Assembly: GCA_020846855.1 (NCBI GenBank)
Contig: JADLDD010000024.1
Coordinates: forward strand, 1 to 47,684
Reading direction: 5' to 3'
DNA: 47,684 nucleotides
Source: Acidimicrobiia bacterium
GTDB taxonomy: Bacteria > Actinomycetota > Acidimicrobiia > IMCC26256 > JADLDD01
Below are positions 24,142 to 33,736 of the stretch, one piece after another. The notes under the pieces were generated by a model, which saw only the letters and a program-made list of their open reading frames with translations, was not told where the DNA came from and made no database searches. Position numbers and translations under genes: made by a program. The first letter of the stretch is position 1. Every line of letters begins with the position of its first letter.

Positions 24142-25985
24142 GGGGCCAACCGGGCCGGGTCGACGTAGCGCTGCATCCACAGCTCGGTCACGAGGATCCT
24201 CCAGAACGTGAGCCACTCGCCCGGCCCCCCGCCGGCCCAGCGGTCGAACTCGGTGGCGACGCGGTCGGCCTCGAAGAGGCCCCGGCCGCGGAACTCGGGC
24301 GAGCGGAAGACCTCGGCGATGCTCTTGGCCCGGGCCCGGGCCCAGAGCGTCTCGGGGTTGGTGAAGCCGATCTTCGACCGCCGCAGGCGGTTCTTCTCGG
24401 GCATGCGGCCGCGCATGGCCGAGCGGTACACGAAGCGGTTCCAGCCCCGCTTGATCTTCTGGTCGATCGGCAGGGCGAAGATGTGCTCGACGAGCTCGTG
24501 GTCGAGGAACGGCACCCGGGCCTCGATGGAGAACGCCATCGAGTTCTTGTCCTCGTAGCGCAGCAGGTTCGGGGTCGACGTCTCCAGCACGTCGGCGGCG
24601 AGGCGCTCGTTGAGGTTGCGGCTCGGCCGGTAGTCGAGGGCCGCGTGCTTGGTGTGGCCGCCGGTCAGCAGGTCGCGCACCGGCACCGGCTTCTCCCGCC
24701 ACGGCAGGCGGGCCCTGATCTGCTCCGTCCCGTAGCGCCGGTAGAGGTCGAAGCCGCCGACCAGCTCCCGCATCGCCGCGCCCCACCGGCGCTGGTCGAT
24801 GGCGGAGGTCAGGTACGAACGGAAGTACGGGATGTACCCGGCGAGGAGCTCGTCGCCGCCGTTGCCCGAGAGCATCACCTTCACGTGCTCGCCCGCCAGG
24901 CGGTACACGCAGTAGTAGGCGTACGGCGCCGAGGCGATGGTCGGCTCCTCCTGGAACCAGACCCACTCCATGATCTCGTCCCAGAACTCGTCGACCTGCG
25001 GATAGGCGTAGTGCGGCTCGGCACCCGTCCACCGCTCCACCTCGTGGATGAACTCGCTCTCGTCGATCGTCTCGCCCGGGTAGAGGGCCGAGAAGGTGTG
25101 GAGCCGGCCGCCGGTGTGCAGGTCGGTGCCCTGGCGGGCGAGGGCGGCCATGGTGCACACCACCCCGGAGGAGTCGAGGCCCCCGGACAGCGGCACGCCG
25201 ACCGGCACGTCGGAGATGAGGTGGCGGTCGACGACCCGGTCGAAGAGGGCGGCGAACTCCTCGGCGTAGTCGGCGTCGGGACGGCTGGAGGAGAACTCGG
25301 GGTTGACCGCCGGCTCCCAGTAGCGGCGGGTCGCGACGACCTCGCCGCGCCCGTCGGCGCCGGCCCGGACGGTCATCGTGTGGCCGGGCAGGAGCCTCTT
25401 GACGCCGTCGAAGAACGTGTCCTCGGTGTTGTCGTGGACCCGGAAGAGCAGGAAGCGGGCCACGGCGCCCTCGTCGGGACGGCGCGGCACGGCCGGATCC
25501 TGGAAGATCGCCTTGAGCTCGGACGCGAACGCGAAGCGGCCGCCGGCCGTCGTCCAGTAGAGGGGCTTGATCCCGAGGCGGTCGCGGGCGAGGAACAGCT
25601 CCCGGCTCCGGGCGTCCCAGACGGCGAATGCGAACATGCCGGTGAGGTGGTGCACCACGTCTGTGCCCCACTCCTCGTAGCCCCGCAGGATCACCTCGGT
25701 GTCGGAGTGGTCGGTGGAGAAGCGGCGGCCCTTGGCCTCGAGCTCCCGGCGCAGCGAAGGGGCGTTGTAGATCTCGCCGTTGAAGACGAGGGCGAGCGAG
25801 CCGCCGCCGCCGTAGACGGGCTGGTCCCCGCCCTCGGGGTCGACGATCGCCAGGCGGCGCATCCCGATGGAGGCGTGCTCGCCGACCTCGGCCCCCCACC
25901 CGTCGGGCCCCCGGTGCACGATCGAGTCGAGCATCCGTTCGAGGAGGGCCCGATCGGAGCCGATGAACCCGGCGATCCCGCACAT
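24138..25985 (-). CDS. asnB: Asparagine synthase (glutamine-hydrolysing)
   Basis: 615-residue two-domain enzyme. The N-terminal class II glutaminase has nucleophile Cys2 (MCGIAGFIG), HRGPDGWG and a NGEIYNAPSLR block. The C-terminal synthetase (about 215-610) has the PP-loop VPLSGGLDSSGVV, MLSGNGGDELLAGY and NSMAFSIEARVPFLDHELV. It makes asparagine from aspartate, ATP and glutamine; homologues in secondary metabolism amidate other carboxylates. The start ATG must be exact because Cys2 is catalytic; TAGGCT lies 9 nt upstream on its strand. Its stop overlaps the CofE-like gene. Confidence 0.95.
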   Translation of the reverse strand: MCGIAGFIGSDRALLERMLDSIVHRGPDGWGAEVGEHASIGMRRLAIVDPEGGDQPVYGGGGSLALVFNGEIYNAPSLRRELEAKGRRFSTDHSDTEVILRGYEEWGTDVVHHLTGMFAFAVWDARSRELFLARDRLGIKPLYWTTAGGRFAFASELKAIFQDPAVPRRPDEGAVARFLLFRVHDNTEDTFFDGVKRLLPGHTMTVRAGADGRGEVVATRRYWEPAVNPEFSSSRPDADYAEEFAALFDRVVDRHLISDVPVGVPLSGGLDSSGVVCTMAALARQGTDLHTGGRLHTFSALYPGETIDESEFIHEVERWTGAEPHYAYPQVDEFWDEIMEWVWFQEEPTIASAPYAYYCVYRLAGEHVKVMLSGNGGDELLAGYIPYFRSYLTSAIDQRRWGAAMRELVGGFDLYRRYGTEQIRARLPWREKPVPVRDLLTGGHTKHAALDYRPSRNLNERLAADVLETSTPNLLRYEDKNSMAFSIEARVPFLDHELVEHIFALPIDQKIKRGWNRFVYRSAMRGRMPEKNRLRRSKIGFTNPETLWARARAKSIAEVFRSPEFRGRGLFEADRVATEFDRWAGGGPGEWLTFWRILVTELWMQRYVDPARLAP

Positions 25986-26145
25986 GACCGCCCCAGCCTA
26001 GGGGTCGCGCTCCTCCACCCCCCGGCCGGGGCCCGCGGCCACCGGGGCCGTTCCCCACGTCACGGCGGGCCGGGTGCTCCGGCGGTGTGGTAGATCACTC
26101 GGGTTCCGAAATCGTGGTTCCCCCGAGTGCCGGGAGGCCGGATCG

Positions 26146-27732
26146 ATGCCCCGAGCGGTGAGCGAGCAGACTCCCGACCTGCCCATGACGATCCCGGCCG
26201 TGCTGGACCGCGCGGCCGCGCTCTTCGGCGACCGCGAGGGGCTGGTGGAGCCGGAGCGCCGCCTCACGTTCGCCGACCTGGCGGCCGAGGTCGACGTCGC
26301 GGCCCGGGCGCTCGTCGCCTCCGGGGTGGAGCGGGGCGACCGGGTCGCGGTCTGGGGGCCGAACATCGGCGAGTGGGTGGTCGCGGCGCTGGCCGTCCAC
26401 CGGGTCGGAGGGGTGCTGGTCACCCTCAACACCCGGTTCAAGGGCGCCGAGGCGGGCCACGTGCTGCGGACGGCCGGGGCGTCGCTGCTGTTCACCGTCA
26501 CCGACTTCCTCGGCACCGACTACGTGGAGCTCCTCGACGGCGTCGACGGCCTGTCGCTGCGGGAGACGATCGCCTTGCGCGGCCCGGTAGGCGGTGGCGC
26601 CACCGCCTGGGCCGAGTTCCTCGCCCGGGCGTCGTCTACCGACCCGGCCGCGACCGCGGCCCGGGCCGCGGCGGTGGTGCCCGCCGACCCCTGCGACATC
26701 CTCTTCACCAGCGGCACCACCGGCGCGCCCAAGGGCGCGGTGCTGGCCCACGGCGCGAGCGTCCGGGCCTACGACGCCTGGTCGAGCGTGGTGGGGCTGC
26801 GACCCGGCGACCGGTACCTCGTGGTGAACCCGTTCTTCCACTCGTTCGGGCTCAAGGCCGGGATCCTCGCCTCCCTCGTGAAGGGGGCCACGATCGTCCC
26901 CCAGCTCACGTTCGACGTGCCCGAGGTGATGCGGCGCATCCCCGAGGAGCGGATCACGATGCTGCCCGGACCGCCGACCATCTACCAGACGATCCTCAAC
27001 GCCCCCGATCTCGCCGAGCACGACCTGTCGTCGCTGCGCCTGGCGGTCACGGGGGCGGCGGCGATACCCGTCGAGCTGATCCGCCGGATGCGCGACGAGC
27101 TCGGCTTCGAGACGGTCGTCACCGGCTACGGCCTCACCGAGGCGACCGGCATCGCCACCATGTGCCGCCACACCGACGACGCCGAGACCATCGCCACCAC
27201 GTCGGGACGGGCGATCCCCGGCGTCGAGGTGGTGGTGGCCGACGAGTCGGGCTCGCCGCGTCCGGCCGGGGAGCCGGGCGAGGTCCTGGTGCGGGGCTAC
27301 AACGTGATGCTCGGCTACCACGGCGATGCCGAGGCCACCGAGAAGGCGATCGACGCCGACGGCTGGCTGCACACCGGCGACATCGGCGTGCTCGACGCCG
27401 CCGGCAACCTCCGCATCACCGATCGGCTGAAGGACATGTTCATCGTCGGCGGGTTCAACGCGTATCCGGCCGAGATCGAGAACGCGATCTCGGCGCACCC
27501 GGCCGTGGCCCAGGTGGCGGTGGTGGGGGTTCCAGACGAGCGGATGGGCGAGGTGGGGATGGCGTTCGTGATCCCCCGCACCGGGGCGGAGGTCGACCCC
27601 GACGAGCTGATCTCGTGGTGCCGCGAGCGGATGGCCAATTACAAGGTGCCCCGCCGGGTCGAGGTGGTGGAGTCGCTGCCCACCAACGCCGGCGGCAAGG
27701 TCCTCAAGTACGAGCTCCGCGCCCGCGCCTGA
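26146..27732 (+). CDS. Fatty-acid/steroid-type acyl-CoA ligase (FadD3-like)
   Basis: 528-residue ANL-superfamily ligase (carboxylate + ATP + CoA to acyl-CoA). Motif A3 is ILFTSGTTGAPKGAVLAH, A5 is TGYGLTEATG, A8 region is GDIGVLDAAGNLRITDR, and the C-terminal A10 Lys is in NAGGKVLKYELR. The N-terminal LNTRFKGAEAGHVLRTAGA and FLGTDYVELLDG segments resemble M. tuberculosis FadD3, which activates the sterol C/D-ring side-product HIP, but other medium/long-chain substrates are possible. The start ATG 26146 has CGGGAGG upstream with good spacing; the ORF start at 26074 is less likely. A 48-bp palindrome sits 24 nt after the stop. Confidence 0.89.
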   Translation: MPRAVSEQTPDLPMTIPAVLDRAAALFGDREGLVEPERRLTFADLAAEVDVAARALVASGVERGDRVAVWGPNIGEWVVAALAVHRVGGVLVTLNTRFKGAEAGHVLRTAGASLLFTVTDFLGTDYVELLDGVDGLSLRETIALRGPVGGGATAWAEFLARASSTDPAATAARAAAVVPADPCDILFTSGTTGAPKGAVLAHGASVRAYDAWSSVVGLRPGDRYLVVNPFFHSFGLKAGILASLVKGATIVPQLTFDVPEVMRRIPEERITMLPGPPTIYQTILNAPDLAEHDLSSLRLAVTGAAAIPVELIRRMRDELGFETVVTGYGLTEATGIATMCRHTDDAETIATTSGRAIPGVEVVVADESGSPRPAGEPGEVLVRGYNVMLGYHGDAEATEKAIDADGWLHTGDIGVLDAAGNLRITDRLKDMFIVGGFNAYPAEIENAISAHPAVAQVAVVGVPDERMGEVGMAFVIPRTGAEVDPDELISWCRERMANYKVPRRVEVVESLPTNAGGKVLKYELRARA

Positions 27733-27756
27733 CCCCTAGGAGGGGGAGCCCCGCCG

Positions 27757-27804
27757 AGCATGTTGCACTCGACCCCCCTCCGGGGGTGTCGAACGCAACA
27801 TGCT
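27757..27804. repeat. 48-bp palindromic element, single copy (possible bidirectional terminator)
   Basis: Exactly 48 bp, arms AGCATGTTGC and GCAACATGCT. Its 28-nt centre is itself a near-perfect hairpin (TCGACCCCC/GGGGGTGTCGA). It sits between the convergent fadD-like and penicillin-acylase genes, where terminators are expected. Confidence 0.88.
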
Positions 27805-27832
27805 GCGGGAGGGGTGGGGGCGTCGCGAGGGC

Positions 27833-30397
27833 CTAGGGCCGTCGGTGCCTCCGGTAGGCGAACTCGATCACCTGCTGGAAGGTGGGACGGTTGGTGGTGC
27901 GCATCGTGTCCGGTATGAGGCCGGGGAGGAACCCGGTGCGCGACGCCGTCTTCGTCCAGGCCGCCGGGTCGGGGCCCTGCGCCGCCGCCAGCTCCTGGGC
28001 CACCCGCTCCACCTCGGCCCACAGCGACGCCCGGCACGCATCGAGCGAACCGTTGCCGCAGTAGCGGAGGTTGAAGCGGCCCCGCACCCTCTCCCGGAGG
28101 AGGGTGCGCAGGTCCTTGTCGACGTACGAGTAGCCCGACGGGCTGTTCAGGCCCCGGATGCCGTTCAGGTCGGGGATCAACGCGCCGAACACCGGCTGCA
28201 TCACGGCCGTGGCCAGGCCGGTCCACAGCCCGTCCATGATCACCGGGCCGGCGTCGTCGTAGTCGCCGTCGAGGTCGGCGTCGAGGCGCGGCGCGTCCCG
28301 CTCCACCCAGTCGTCGAGCACGTCGACCACCCGGCCGGCCAGCGGGCTCGGCGGGGGACCCGTGCGGAGCAGGCGGCTGACCACGGGCCAGACCGGCGCC
28401 CGGACGTCCTCGGTGGCGGCCCGGTTCATGATCCCGACGGTGTCCGCCAGCGTGGGTCGCCACGGCCACCGGTCGAACAGCTCGACCCGGTGCACCGAGC
28501 CGTAGGGCGAGTCGTCGCCGTGCATGTAGCCGGGCGCGGCGCGGTTGTTCCAGTTCAGCAGCAGGCGGCCGGGCCCACGGACGCCGTGAGGGTGCTCGTC
28601 GCGGCGCAGGAAGCCCCTCCACTCGTAGGCGCCGGTGCCGAGGGTCGGCAGGCGCCGGTCGAGGTGCCGGGCCCGGCGCGGCAGGAGTCCGGACGCGAAG
28701 TACGCCGTCTCGGTGCGGGAGGCGTAGGCCCAGTTGAACGTGAAGCCGAACTGGTTCGCGACCTCGAAGAACCGGCGGGAGGTGGTCGCCTTGCCCTCCG
28801 TCATGTCCTTGAGCGCGGCGAGGTTGAGCGCCTCGCGTGCGAAGGTCGAGCGCTGCCGGGTCAGGGCGTACGGTCGCCCGCCGACGGTGGCGGTGCCGAT
28901 CAGCGGTCCGTGCACCGAGCGGGGGTAGCTGATCGGGGTTCCGTTCAGGGTGCCGGCGTCGAACTCCTCGAACGGGCGGCAGGTCCCGTCGAACACGTAG
29001 TGCGTGGATGCACGCGTCGGTGCGGTGCCGTCGGGGTTGCAGAGCTCCTCGGCGAAGACGTCGCGGATGTCGCCTCCCTCCGAGGTGAGGCTCCACGCGT
29101 AGTCGCGGGTGCGGCCGATGAGGATGTACATCGAGGCGGCGGGGATGGCGATGCCCTGAGCCTCGATGCCGGGCCCGCTGAGGTGCACCTGCTGGACGAT
29201 CTCGGGGTAGAAGTACCCGAGCTGCGGGCCCATGACGGCCAGCGTGTTGCCGGTGGCCGAGCGCCCCGGGTTGACGACCAGGAAGTTCGACGCCTCCCGG
29301 CGGGGCACCGGGCCGGCCGCCGGGTAGGCGCCGTCGTCCGCCGCCGCGCCCCCGGGTGCCGCCCCGGCGTCGGGGGCGGGGACCGTCGTGCGGCGATCGG
29401 CCGTCGCCGCGGACTTGGAGGGGGAGGAGGCCGCGGCCAGGGGGTCGAACGACTGCACGGAGCCCGGGTCGACGACCACGGACCCCGTGACCCGCCCGCC
29501 GGTGAGCGGCGGGTACCGGAAGTGGCGGTCGATAGTGGTCGGGGCCTCGGGGTCGTCGAGGAGCATGACGTCTTCCCATGCGTCGCGTCCCCGCACCGGA
29601 CCGAGTTGCTGCTGGAGCTTGGCCAGGAGGTCGGCGTTCGACGCCTCGGCGCCGCCACCGGCACCGAAGATCGACCCGATGAACGCCGTCACCGCGATGA
29701 TGTCGTTGACGGTCGCGGGCGGCTGGTCGATGCCGTGGGCGGCCCAGTAGGCGTTGATCCCGTCGGCGGTGGCCTGGGCGTCGGCGACGATCTCGCGGCC
29801 CTTCTCCCCGTAGGTCCCGATCAGCAGGTCGACCTGATCCGAGACGAGCTTCTCGGTCGCCGCGCTGGGCACGAACGACTGGCCGCTGATCACCAGGCCG
29901 AACGCGTCGATCCCGGGGATGTCGGCCACCGCGGCCCGGGCCGGCCCCCGGCCGAGCTGGAGGAGCAACCCCCGGTCACGGGCGGTGACCCATCCGGCTC
30001 CGAAGGCGAGGTCGGCGCGGGTATCTCCGTGGATGTGGGGGACCCCGAACTCGTCGTAGACGATCGTCGTGCCGGGGCGACCCGTCGGCTCCACCCGGGT
30101 CGCGCCCACGGGGCGGAAGTCCTCGGGGATGAAGTACGAGTCGATGTCGCGGTCGGTGACGCCGTCGCGCAGGGGCGTGAGGGCGTCGTAGAGGGGCAGC
30201 TGATCACGCGACTGGGGTGTGGTGGGCAGGCCCCCGTAGTTCCCGGGAGGAAGGATGTACCGGGCCCGATCCTCGGTGCCGTGACCCGGGGCCCCGGGCG
30301 GTGCCGGTCGACCCGACGCGGGAGTGGCCGCCAGCGACGCCGACAGCATCGCGACCGACGCGAGGACCACCAGCGTGCGACGGGATCGGACGGCCAT
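27833..30397 (-). CDS. Secreted penicillin-acylase-family (Ntn) hydrolase
   Basis: 854 residues: signal peptide (1-29, LVVLASVAMLSASLAATPASG), an alpha chain, a Pro/Ala/Gly-rich spacer (about 285-375, the region normally excised), then the beta chain starting at the expected catalytic Ser in EASNFLVVNPGRSATG, which is freed by autocatalytic cleavage. RTRDYAWSLTSEGGDIRDVF contains the conserved oxyanion/Asn region. Members hydrolyse amides such as acyl-homoserine lactones, penicillins, or lipopeptides outside the membrane. GGGGAG precedes the ATG. Nothing nearby reveals the substrate. A stem-loop follows the stop (27757-27804). Confidence 0.9.
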   Translation of the reverse strand: MAVRSRRTLVVLASVAMLSASLAATPASGRPAPPGAPGHGTEDRARYILPPGNYGGLPTTPQSRDQLPLYDALTPLRDGVTDRDIDSYFIPEDFRPVGATRVEPTGRPGTTIVYDEFGVPHIHGDTRADLAFGAGWVTARDRGLLLQLGRGPARAAVADIPGIDAFGLVISGQSFVPSAATEKLVSDQVDLLIGTYGEKGREIVADAQATADGINAYWAAHGIDQPPATVNDIIAVTAFIGSIFGAGGGAEASNADLLAKLQQQLGPVRGRDAWEDVMLLDDPEAPTTIDRHFRYPPLTGGRVTGSVVVDPGSVQSFDPLAAASSPSKSAATADRRTTVPAPDAGAAPGGAAADDGAYPAAGPVPRREASNFLVVNPGRSATGNTLAVMGPQLGYFYPEIVQQVHLSGPGIEAQGIAIPAASMYILIGRTRDYAWSLTSEGGDIRDVFAEELCNPDGTAPTRASTHYVFDGTCRPFEEFDAGTLNGTPISYPRSVHGPLIGTATVGGRPYALTRQRSTFAREALNLAALKDMTEGKATTSRRFFEVANQFGFTFNWAYASRTETAYFASGLLPRRARHLDRRLPTLGTGAYEWRGFLRRDEHPHGVRGPGRLLLNWNNRAAPGYMHGDDSPYGSVHRVELFDRWPWRPTLADTVGIMNRAATEDVRAPVWPVVSRLLRTGPPPSPLAGRVVDVLDDWVERDAPRLDADLDGDYDDAGPVIMDGLWTGLATAVMQPVFGALIPDLNGIRGLNSPSGYSYVDKDLRTLLRERVRGRFNLRYCGNGSLDACRASLWAEVERVAQELAAAQGPDPAAWTKTASRTGFLPGLIPDTMRTTNRPTFQQVIEFAYRRHRRP

Positions 30398-30575
30398 GTG
30401 CTCCCCCTGAGGCTCGACGTCACCGTGACCGCCCCGCGCCGCCTCCCGGGCGCCGGCTCACAGGGCGTCGTGCTGGTCACCGACGCTAGCGGGGGATCGT
30501 GGGGCGGACCAAGGGCGCGGATGCCGCGTACCGGCGGTGCGGCCGTCCGCCCCGGGCGTGGCGACCGGGTGCGCC

Positions 30576-32198
30576 CTACCCCAGGGCGGCCTCGGTGAGG
30601 CGGCGGGCGATCACGCGGAGGCAGAGCGTCTCGTCGGCGCCCTCGAAGATCGAGAGCACCCGGGCGTCGACGAAGAACCGCGACACCGGGAACTCCTCGG
30701 CGTAGCCCATCCCGCCGTGGATCTGCATCGCCTCGCGGGTCACCCACTCGGCGGCCCGGCAGATGTAGGCCTTCACCATCGACGCCTCGAGCGCGCCGTG
30801 GCCCGCCGCCATGCGCCGCGCCACCTCGTAGGAGAACTGGCGGCCGGCCTGGATCAGCGCGGCCATCCGCACCAGCTTCGCCCGGGTGAGCTGGTAGTCG
30901 AAGACGGCCTTGCCGAACACCTGGCGCTCCTGGGCGTAGGAGAGCCCGGCCTCGAACGCGGCCTGCATGAGCCCCAGCGCCCGGGCCGCGGTCTGGAGGC
31001 GGCCGTTCTCGAAGCCCTCCATCTGGAGGTAGAAGCCCTTGCCGAGGCCGGCCTCGCCGCCGACGAGGTTGTCGGCCGGGACGAACCAGTCGGAGAACGC
31101 CACCTCGTAGGAGTGCATCCCGCGGTAGCCGAGGGTGTCGATGGCCCGGCCCTCCACGGAGCCGCCGCCGTCCTGGGTGAAATGGAACTCGTGCCCCGGG
31201 GCGGGGTCCTTCTCGACCAGGAACAGCGACAGGCCTCGGTGGCCGGCACTGCGGTCGGGGTCGGTGCGGGCCAGCACGAGCAGCACGTCGGCGCGGCCCG
31301 CGAAGGTGGCCCACGTCTTCACGCCGTTGAGGCGCCAGCCGCCCTCGGCCGGTGTGGCCGTGACCTTGACCCCGGCCACGTCGGAGCCGTAGTCGGGCTC
31401 GGTGACCATCACGCAGGCCATCACCTCGCCTGACGCGATGCGGGGCAGCCAGCGCTGCTTCTGCTCCTCGGTGCCGCCCTTGACCAGCGCCCGGGTGACG
31501 ATCTCGGGCCGGGTGATCAGCGCACCGCCGGCGCCGAGCGAACCCCACGTGAGCTCCTCGGTGGCCACGACCATGCCCAGGTAGTCGGACTCCCCGCCGG
31601 TGGCGAAGCCGCCGTACTCCTCGGGCACCGACAGGCCGAAGCCCCCGATCTCGGCCAGGCCCGAGATGATGTCGTCGGGGATGTCGGTGTTGGCCCGGTG
31701 GATGTGCTCGGCGACGGGCCGGATCCGGTCCTCGGCGAAGCGGTGGAAGGTGTCGCGGACCATGTCGAACTCGTCGTCGAGGTGGTCGGGCCCGGCGCCG
31801 TTCCGGTCGAGCCCGTCGGCGAGTCGCTCCAGCAGCTCGGGCGAGCGGTACCGGGCCACGAGCCCCGCGGTGGCCTCCAGCGCGCCGGGCTCCACACCCC
31901 ACTCGGCCTCCCGGCCCGCCAGGCGGCCCGCGAGGTCGGCGACGGCGTCGGCGACGAACACGCAGGCCAGGTCGGCTTCGAGGTCGCCGTGGCGGGCGTA
32001 CTCCACCATCACCCGGCCCGCCTCCACGGCGCTGGCCGCGTGGGCCAGGTCGTAGGCCACCACCTGGTGGCGGTCGAGGAGCTCGACGGAGATGCGGCCG
32101 TCGCGCTCGGATGCGGCGGCGAGGTGCCGGGAAGCGGCGTCGACCACGCGTCCCGCGGCGTCGAGGGCGGCGGTGGCCGCGTCGATCCGTTCAGTCAT
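30576..32198 (-). CDS. Acyl-CoA dehydrogenase, (2S)-methylsuccinyl-CoA-dehydrogenase-like
   Basis: 540-residue flavoprotein with an extra N-terminal helical domain (about 1-130, including LLDRHQVVAYDLAHAASAVEA) before the usual acyl-CoA dehydrogenase fold. That extension and length are those of methylsuccinyl-CoA dehydrogenase (Mcd) of the ethylmalonyl-CoA pathway (R. sphaeroides about 548 residues). The FAD/acyl-CoA segments are MVTEPDYGSDVAGVKVTAT, WRLNGVKTWATFAG and IHGGMGYAEEFPVSRFF; the catalytic Glu is in SIFEGADETL. TAACCT lies 8 nt before the ATG on this strand. It oxidises an acyl-CoA to the 2,3-enoyl-CoA and passes electrons to ETF. Direct assignment to methylsuccinyl-CoA is inferred from domain layout and the lyase at 22399; a general FadE role is the alternative. 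Confidence 0.82.
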   Translation of the reverse strand: MTERIDAATAALDAAGRVVDAASRHLAAASERDGRISVELLDRHQVVAYDLAHAASAVEAGRVMVEYARHGDLEADLACVFVADAVADLAGRLAGREAEWGVEPGALEATAGLVARYRSPELLERLADGLDRNGAGPDHLDDEFDMVRDTFHRFAEDRIRPVAEHIHRANTDIPDDIISGLAEIGGFGLSVPEEYGGFATGGESDYLGMVVATEELTWGSLGAGGALITRPEIVTRALVKGGTEEQKQRWLPRIASGEVMACVMVTEPDYGSDVAGVKVTATPAEGGWRLNGVKTWATFAGRADVLLVLARTDPDRSAGHRGLSLFLVEKDPAPGHEFHFTQDGGGSVEGRAIDTLGYRGMHSYEVAFSDWFVPADNLVGGEAGLGKGFYLQMEGFENGRLQTAARALGLMQAAFEAGLSYAQERQVFGKAVFDYQLTRAKLVRMAALIQAGRQFSYEVARRMAAGHGALEASMVKAYICRAAEWVTREAMQIHGGMGYAEEFPVSRFFVDARVLSIFEGADETLCLRVIARRLTEAALG

Positions 32199-32331
32199 GG
32201 ACGCCGAGGTTACCGAGCAGTAGGGGGGCCTTCCGATCCGTGGCGTCCGTCGGCCGGCCGGTCGGGGCCGCCGCGGTCGGTGAGTGCCGGCGACGGCCCG
32301 AACGCCGGCCCGGCGCGCTCTCGGGTGGGCG

Positions 32332-33513
32332 TCAGCCCGCCGGCGGCGCGGTGGTCGGGACCGTGGTGGCGGAGGTGTTCGGCGGCGGGGAGGTGGGGGG
32401 CGTCAGGTCCGGCGGCTCCGGCTCCGTCGGAAGCTGCTCGGTGGGCTTCTCCGACGGTGCCGTGGTCGTCGTCGTCGACGTGGCGGTGGGGTCGCCCGAC
32501 GAACCCGACCCGTCGCCCGACCACTGGCCGTCGGTCACGCGGCGGCCGGTGCCGGGGATCCGGGTCGACCCCTCCACCTCGGTGATCGGCTGGCGATGCC
32601 CGGGCACGGTCTGGGCGTGGATGTTCCAGCGGGCGTCGAGCAGTTGGTAGACGGCCTCGGCGAGGCGGTCGCCGCCCGCCGGGGTGAGGTGGATGCCGTC
32701 GCCGGCGCGGACCCTCTCGGTGTCGCCGGTCGAATTGGGAAGTGAGGCTGCGTAGTCGCCCTGCTCGTCGGAGAAGAGGCGGTACCCGTCGACGTAGGTG
32801 ACCTCCGGGTGGCGTTCCACCACGGTGCGGGCGACGTCGTTGATCTCGCGGACGTCGGAGGAGAGGTCGTCGTCGCGCATCACGGGCGCGCCCACCCAGT
32901 ACACGTCGCGCCCGGAGCCGATCAGGACGCCGAGCATCTCCTCGACCCGGGCGGCGTAGGCGGACCTCCATGCCGGCTCGCCGTCGGGGCCGACGGGCCG
33001 GTCGGCGACCACGGGGAAGTCGTTGGTGCCGACGATGAAGACCACGGCCTCGGGGTCGTAGGTCTGCATCTGCTCGGCCCCGTGGCGGGGCCAGTCGTAG
33101 AAGCTCGGGCTGCTGAGCCCGCTCGACACACGGGAGCTGTACACCGGCTTCACGACACCCGTCGCGGCGGTCATCACGCCCAGCGACGGGCCCAGCGACC
33201 CGGCGAGGGAGTCGCCGCCGATCCAGAGCCGGAGCGGGGCGTCGGCGCTCAACGGGCGGACGTTGGCCGGCGGCGGGCCGGGATCGACGTCGAGGCCGCC
33301 CGGGGCGCGCAGGGCGTTGGCCTCGGACATCAGCCGGGGTTCACCCCCGCGTGGGAACCGGATCGTGTCGGTCGCCACGAGGGCGGCCCCGGTGAGCACG
33401 GCGAGAGCCACGACCGTGGCGGTGGCGCGTCCGGCGCGCCTGAACCGCCGCCGCCGCCGGCTGGCGATGCGGCGCGAGGTGGCTTCGGGGCGGGAGTGAG
33501 GCGGTCGACTCAT
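32332..33513 (-). CDS. Membrane-anchored SGNH/GDSL hydrolase (DUF459-like)
   Basis: 393 residues. A basic N-terminal tail is followed by one membrane segment (about 30-48, TVVALAVLTGAALVATDTI), so the catalytic domain faces outside. SGNH blocks are LWIGGDSLAGSLG (nucleophile Ser), VVFIVGTNDFPVVAD (GTND) and AGDGIHLTPAGGDRLA (Asp-x-x-His). The C-terminus (about 320-393) is Thr/Pro/Ser-rich, wall-spanning in style. Such DUF459 proteins are thought to act on acylated wall or surface polymers. The start codon is uncertain. Confidence 0.85.
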   Translation of the reverse strand: MSRPPHSRPEATSRRIASRRRRRFRRAGRATATVVALAVLTGAALVATDTIRFPRGGEPRLMSEANALRAPGGLDVDPGPPPANVRPLSADAPLRLWIGGDSLAGSLGPSLGVMTAATGVVKPVYSSRVSSGLSSPSFYDWPRHGAEQMQTYDPEAVVFIVGTNDFPVVADRPVGPDGEPAWRSAYAARVEEMLGVLIGSGRDVYWVGAPVMRDDDLSSDVREINDVARTVVERHPEVTYVDGYRLFSDEQGDYAASLPNSTGDTERVRAGDGIHLTPAGGDRLAEAVYQLLDARWNIHAQTVPGHRQPITEVEGSTRIPGTGRRVTDGQWSGDGSGSSGDPTATSTTTTTAPSEKPTEQLPTEPEPPDLTPPTSPPPNTSATTVPTTAPPAG

Positions 33514-33736
33514 GCGTTGGTGGTCGGGCGTGACCGTGGCGCGCCGTGCCGGAAGGCAGGCTGGGGAACGGCCGGGCGCCCGGGCGGGCGCCGACCACCC
33601 CCGAGGCGGCCCGGGAAGCGCCTCGAAATCCTACCGGCCGAAGTCGGGTTGCCGTGGTCAGGGCGGTGCCCACGGGGCCGCCCGGGGGAAGCCGGCCCGT
33701 GGGCCGGCGGGCGGGGATCGTCGTATCGTCGGTTCG

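Noticed and set aside
29388-29750. 120-codon plus-strand ORF inside the penicillin-acylase gene
   Set aside because: It is antisense to a clearly coding secreted hydrolase, without start signals or a recognisable product.
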